Shown here: positions 63,295 to 64,000 of the stretch, piece by piece
Numbering within the stretch: the first letter of the stretch is position 1
How the letters are laid out: each line of letters opens with the position of its first letter
Origin: Henriciella sp.
Lineage (GTDB): Bacteria > Pseudomonadota > Alphaproteobacteria > Caulobacterales > Hyphomonadaceae
Direction of reading: 5' to 3'
DNA: 64,000 bases
Assembly: GCF_029936995.1 (NCBI RefSeq)
Contig: NZ_JAPYRE010000002.1
Coordinates: 124,001 to 188,000 of the forward strand
The notes under the pieces: model-generated
Databases searched by the model: none
What the model saw: only the letters and a program-made list of their open reading frames with translations
Told to the model about the DNA's origin: nothing
Position numbers and translations under genes: made by a program

Positions 63295-64000
63295 ATGACC
63301 ACAGACACCCGCCCCCAAGTTTCGCCGAAAGTGATTACGCTCGGCTGCCGCCTGAACTCGTATGAGTCCGAGGTGATGCGGGGGCATGCCGACAAGGCAG
63401 GGCTCGACAATACTGTCATCGTGAACACTTGCGCAGTGACCACCGAAGCCGTTCGCTCCGCCCGCCAGACGATCCGCCGGGCGCGCAAGGACAATCCTGA
63501 CGCACAGATCGTTGTCACCGGCTGTGCTGCCCAGATCGATCCGCAAGCCTTTGCGGCCATGCCGGAAGTCAGCCGTGTCGTCGGCAATCATGAGAAGATG
63601 CAGGCAGAAACCTGGTCTGCGGACATGCTGAGCCGTGGCCCGGAAAAGGTGCTCGTCAACGATATCATGTCGGTGACCGAAACCGCCGGGCACCTCATCG
63701 ATGGAATGGAGGGCCGCGCCCGAGCCTATGTCCAGATCCAGAACGGTTGCGATCACCGCTGCACCTTCTGCATCATCCCTTACGGCCGCGGCAACTCGCG
63801 CTCCGTGCCTGCTGGGGAAGTGGTCCAGATGATCCGGCGGCTCGTCGAAACCGGCCACCACGAGATCGTGCTCACCGGTGTTGACCTCACCAGCTGGGGG
63901 GCTGACCTGCCAAACCAGCCGCAACTCGGCAATCTCGTGCAGCGTATCCTCAAGCTGGTGCCGGAACTAAAGCAGCTTCGAATCTCGTCCATAGATGCGA
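63295..64000 (+). CDS. mtaB: tRNA t6A37 methylthiotransferase (partial, 3' end outside the window)
   Basis: MtaB adds a methylthio group to t6A37 of tRNA-Lys and others. The 235 residues in the window hold the N-terminal cluster cysteines (ITLGCRLNSYESEVM, IVNTCAVTTEAVRSARQTIRRA, VVTGCAAQ) and the radical-SAM motif CDHRCTFCIIPYGRGNSRS. The reading frame stays open to base 64000. The start is ATG 63295. dapF and mtaB are near one another in many alphaproteobacteria. Confidence 0.94.
   Translation, partial: MTTDTRPQVSPKVITLGCRLNSYESEVMRGHADKAGLDNTVIVNTCAVTTEAVRSARQTIRRARKDNPDAQIVVTGCAAQIDPQAFAAMPEVSRVVGNHEKMQAETWSADMLSRGPEKVLVNDIMSVTETAGHLIDGMEGRARAYVQIQNGCDHRCTFCIIPYGRGNSRSVPAGEVVQMIRRLVETGHHEIVLTGVDLTSWGADLPNQPQLGNLVQRILKLVPELKQLRISSIDA

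Noticed and set aside
1-64000. CRISPR arrays, insertion sequences and prophage genes
   Set aside because: I looked for regular spacers, transposase motifs (DDE) and phage structural genes and saw none. The QPV array is a protein-coding repeat with diverged DNA copies, not a CRISPR.

Overview
The window is a high-GC stretch of a typical Gram-negative alphaproteobacterial chromosome. It has about 70 protein genes, three tRNA genes and no rRNA. Marks of this lineage are the long trpF-trpB-cutA-trpA-accD-folC run, an AccD without its zinc-ribbon cysteines, a J-domain protein back to back with bolA, the block thioredoxin/LON-domain/Trm112-like/DUF971, ftsK followed by lolA, and enzymes of the ethylmalonyl-CoA pathway. 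Together with genes for glycine betaine synthesis, a lipoprotein-rich envelope and a motA gene, this suggests a marine or salt-exposed relative of the Hyphomonadaceae/Maricaulaceae/Caulobacterales. The genus cannot be fixed from the sequence alone.

Layout. 1-5.9 kb: partial unknown gene, then the minus-strand tryptophan/fatty-acid/folate operon. 6.0-9.3 kb: a CoA-transferase, a 430-bp non-coding region packed with inverted repeats, and two methyltransferase genes that together convert glycine to betaine. 9.3-14.5 kb: DUF72 protein, LuxR-type regulator, tRNA-Leu and tRNA-Ser, msrA, gluQ, EamA transporter. 14.5-25.7 kb: lipoprotein alkaline phosphatase, hydrolase, TPR protein, HAD phosphatase, bL36, lytic transglycosylase, MFS transporter, motA, cation/proton antiporter, YgjP-type metallopeptidase. 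25.7-35.7 kb: large unknown lipoprotein, ymdB, EAL protein, yebC, second msrA, lolA, ftsK, amt. 35.8-41.8 kb: UbiH-type hydroxylase, the DUF971/Trm112/LON/thioredoxin block, ProXp-type editing protein, tRNA-Gly, SDR. 41.9-47.6 kb: phosphatase, ruvCAB, bolA, J-domain protein, trmD-rplS. 47.6-49.3 kb: an exported protein made of five 75-76-residue repeats. 49.4-55.1 kb: leucine operon leuC-VOC-leuD-leuB, and asd. 55.2-64 kb: rarD, serine hydrolase, small envelope proteins, mcl2 and mch of the ethylmalonyl-CoA pathway, dapF, DUF3617 protein and the start of mtaB.

Functional themes. Amino-acid synthesis (Trp, Leu, the Asp-semialdehyde and diaminopimelate steps) is spread over several operons. The betaine pair uses three SAM per betaine made and sits behind an unusually structured leader. 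DNA repair and segregation (ruvCAB, ftsK), translation (rplS, bL36, trmD, gluQ, mtaB, tRNAs) and envelope upkeep (lolA, transglycosylase, many lipoproteins) make up most of the rest.

The two items most worth a closer look are the structured leader upstream of the betaine genes (7208-7637) and the exported QPV-repeat protein (47857-49260). The latter looks like a fibrous or cell-envelope protein; I recognise no bacterial family for it.
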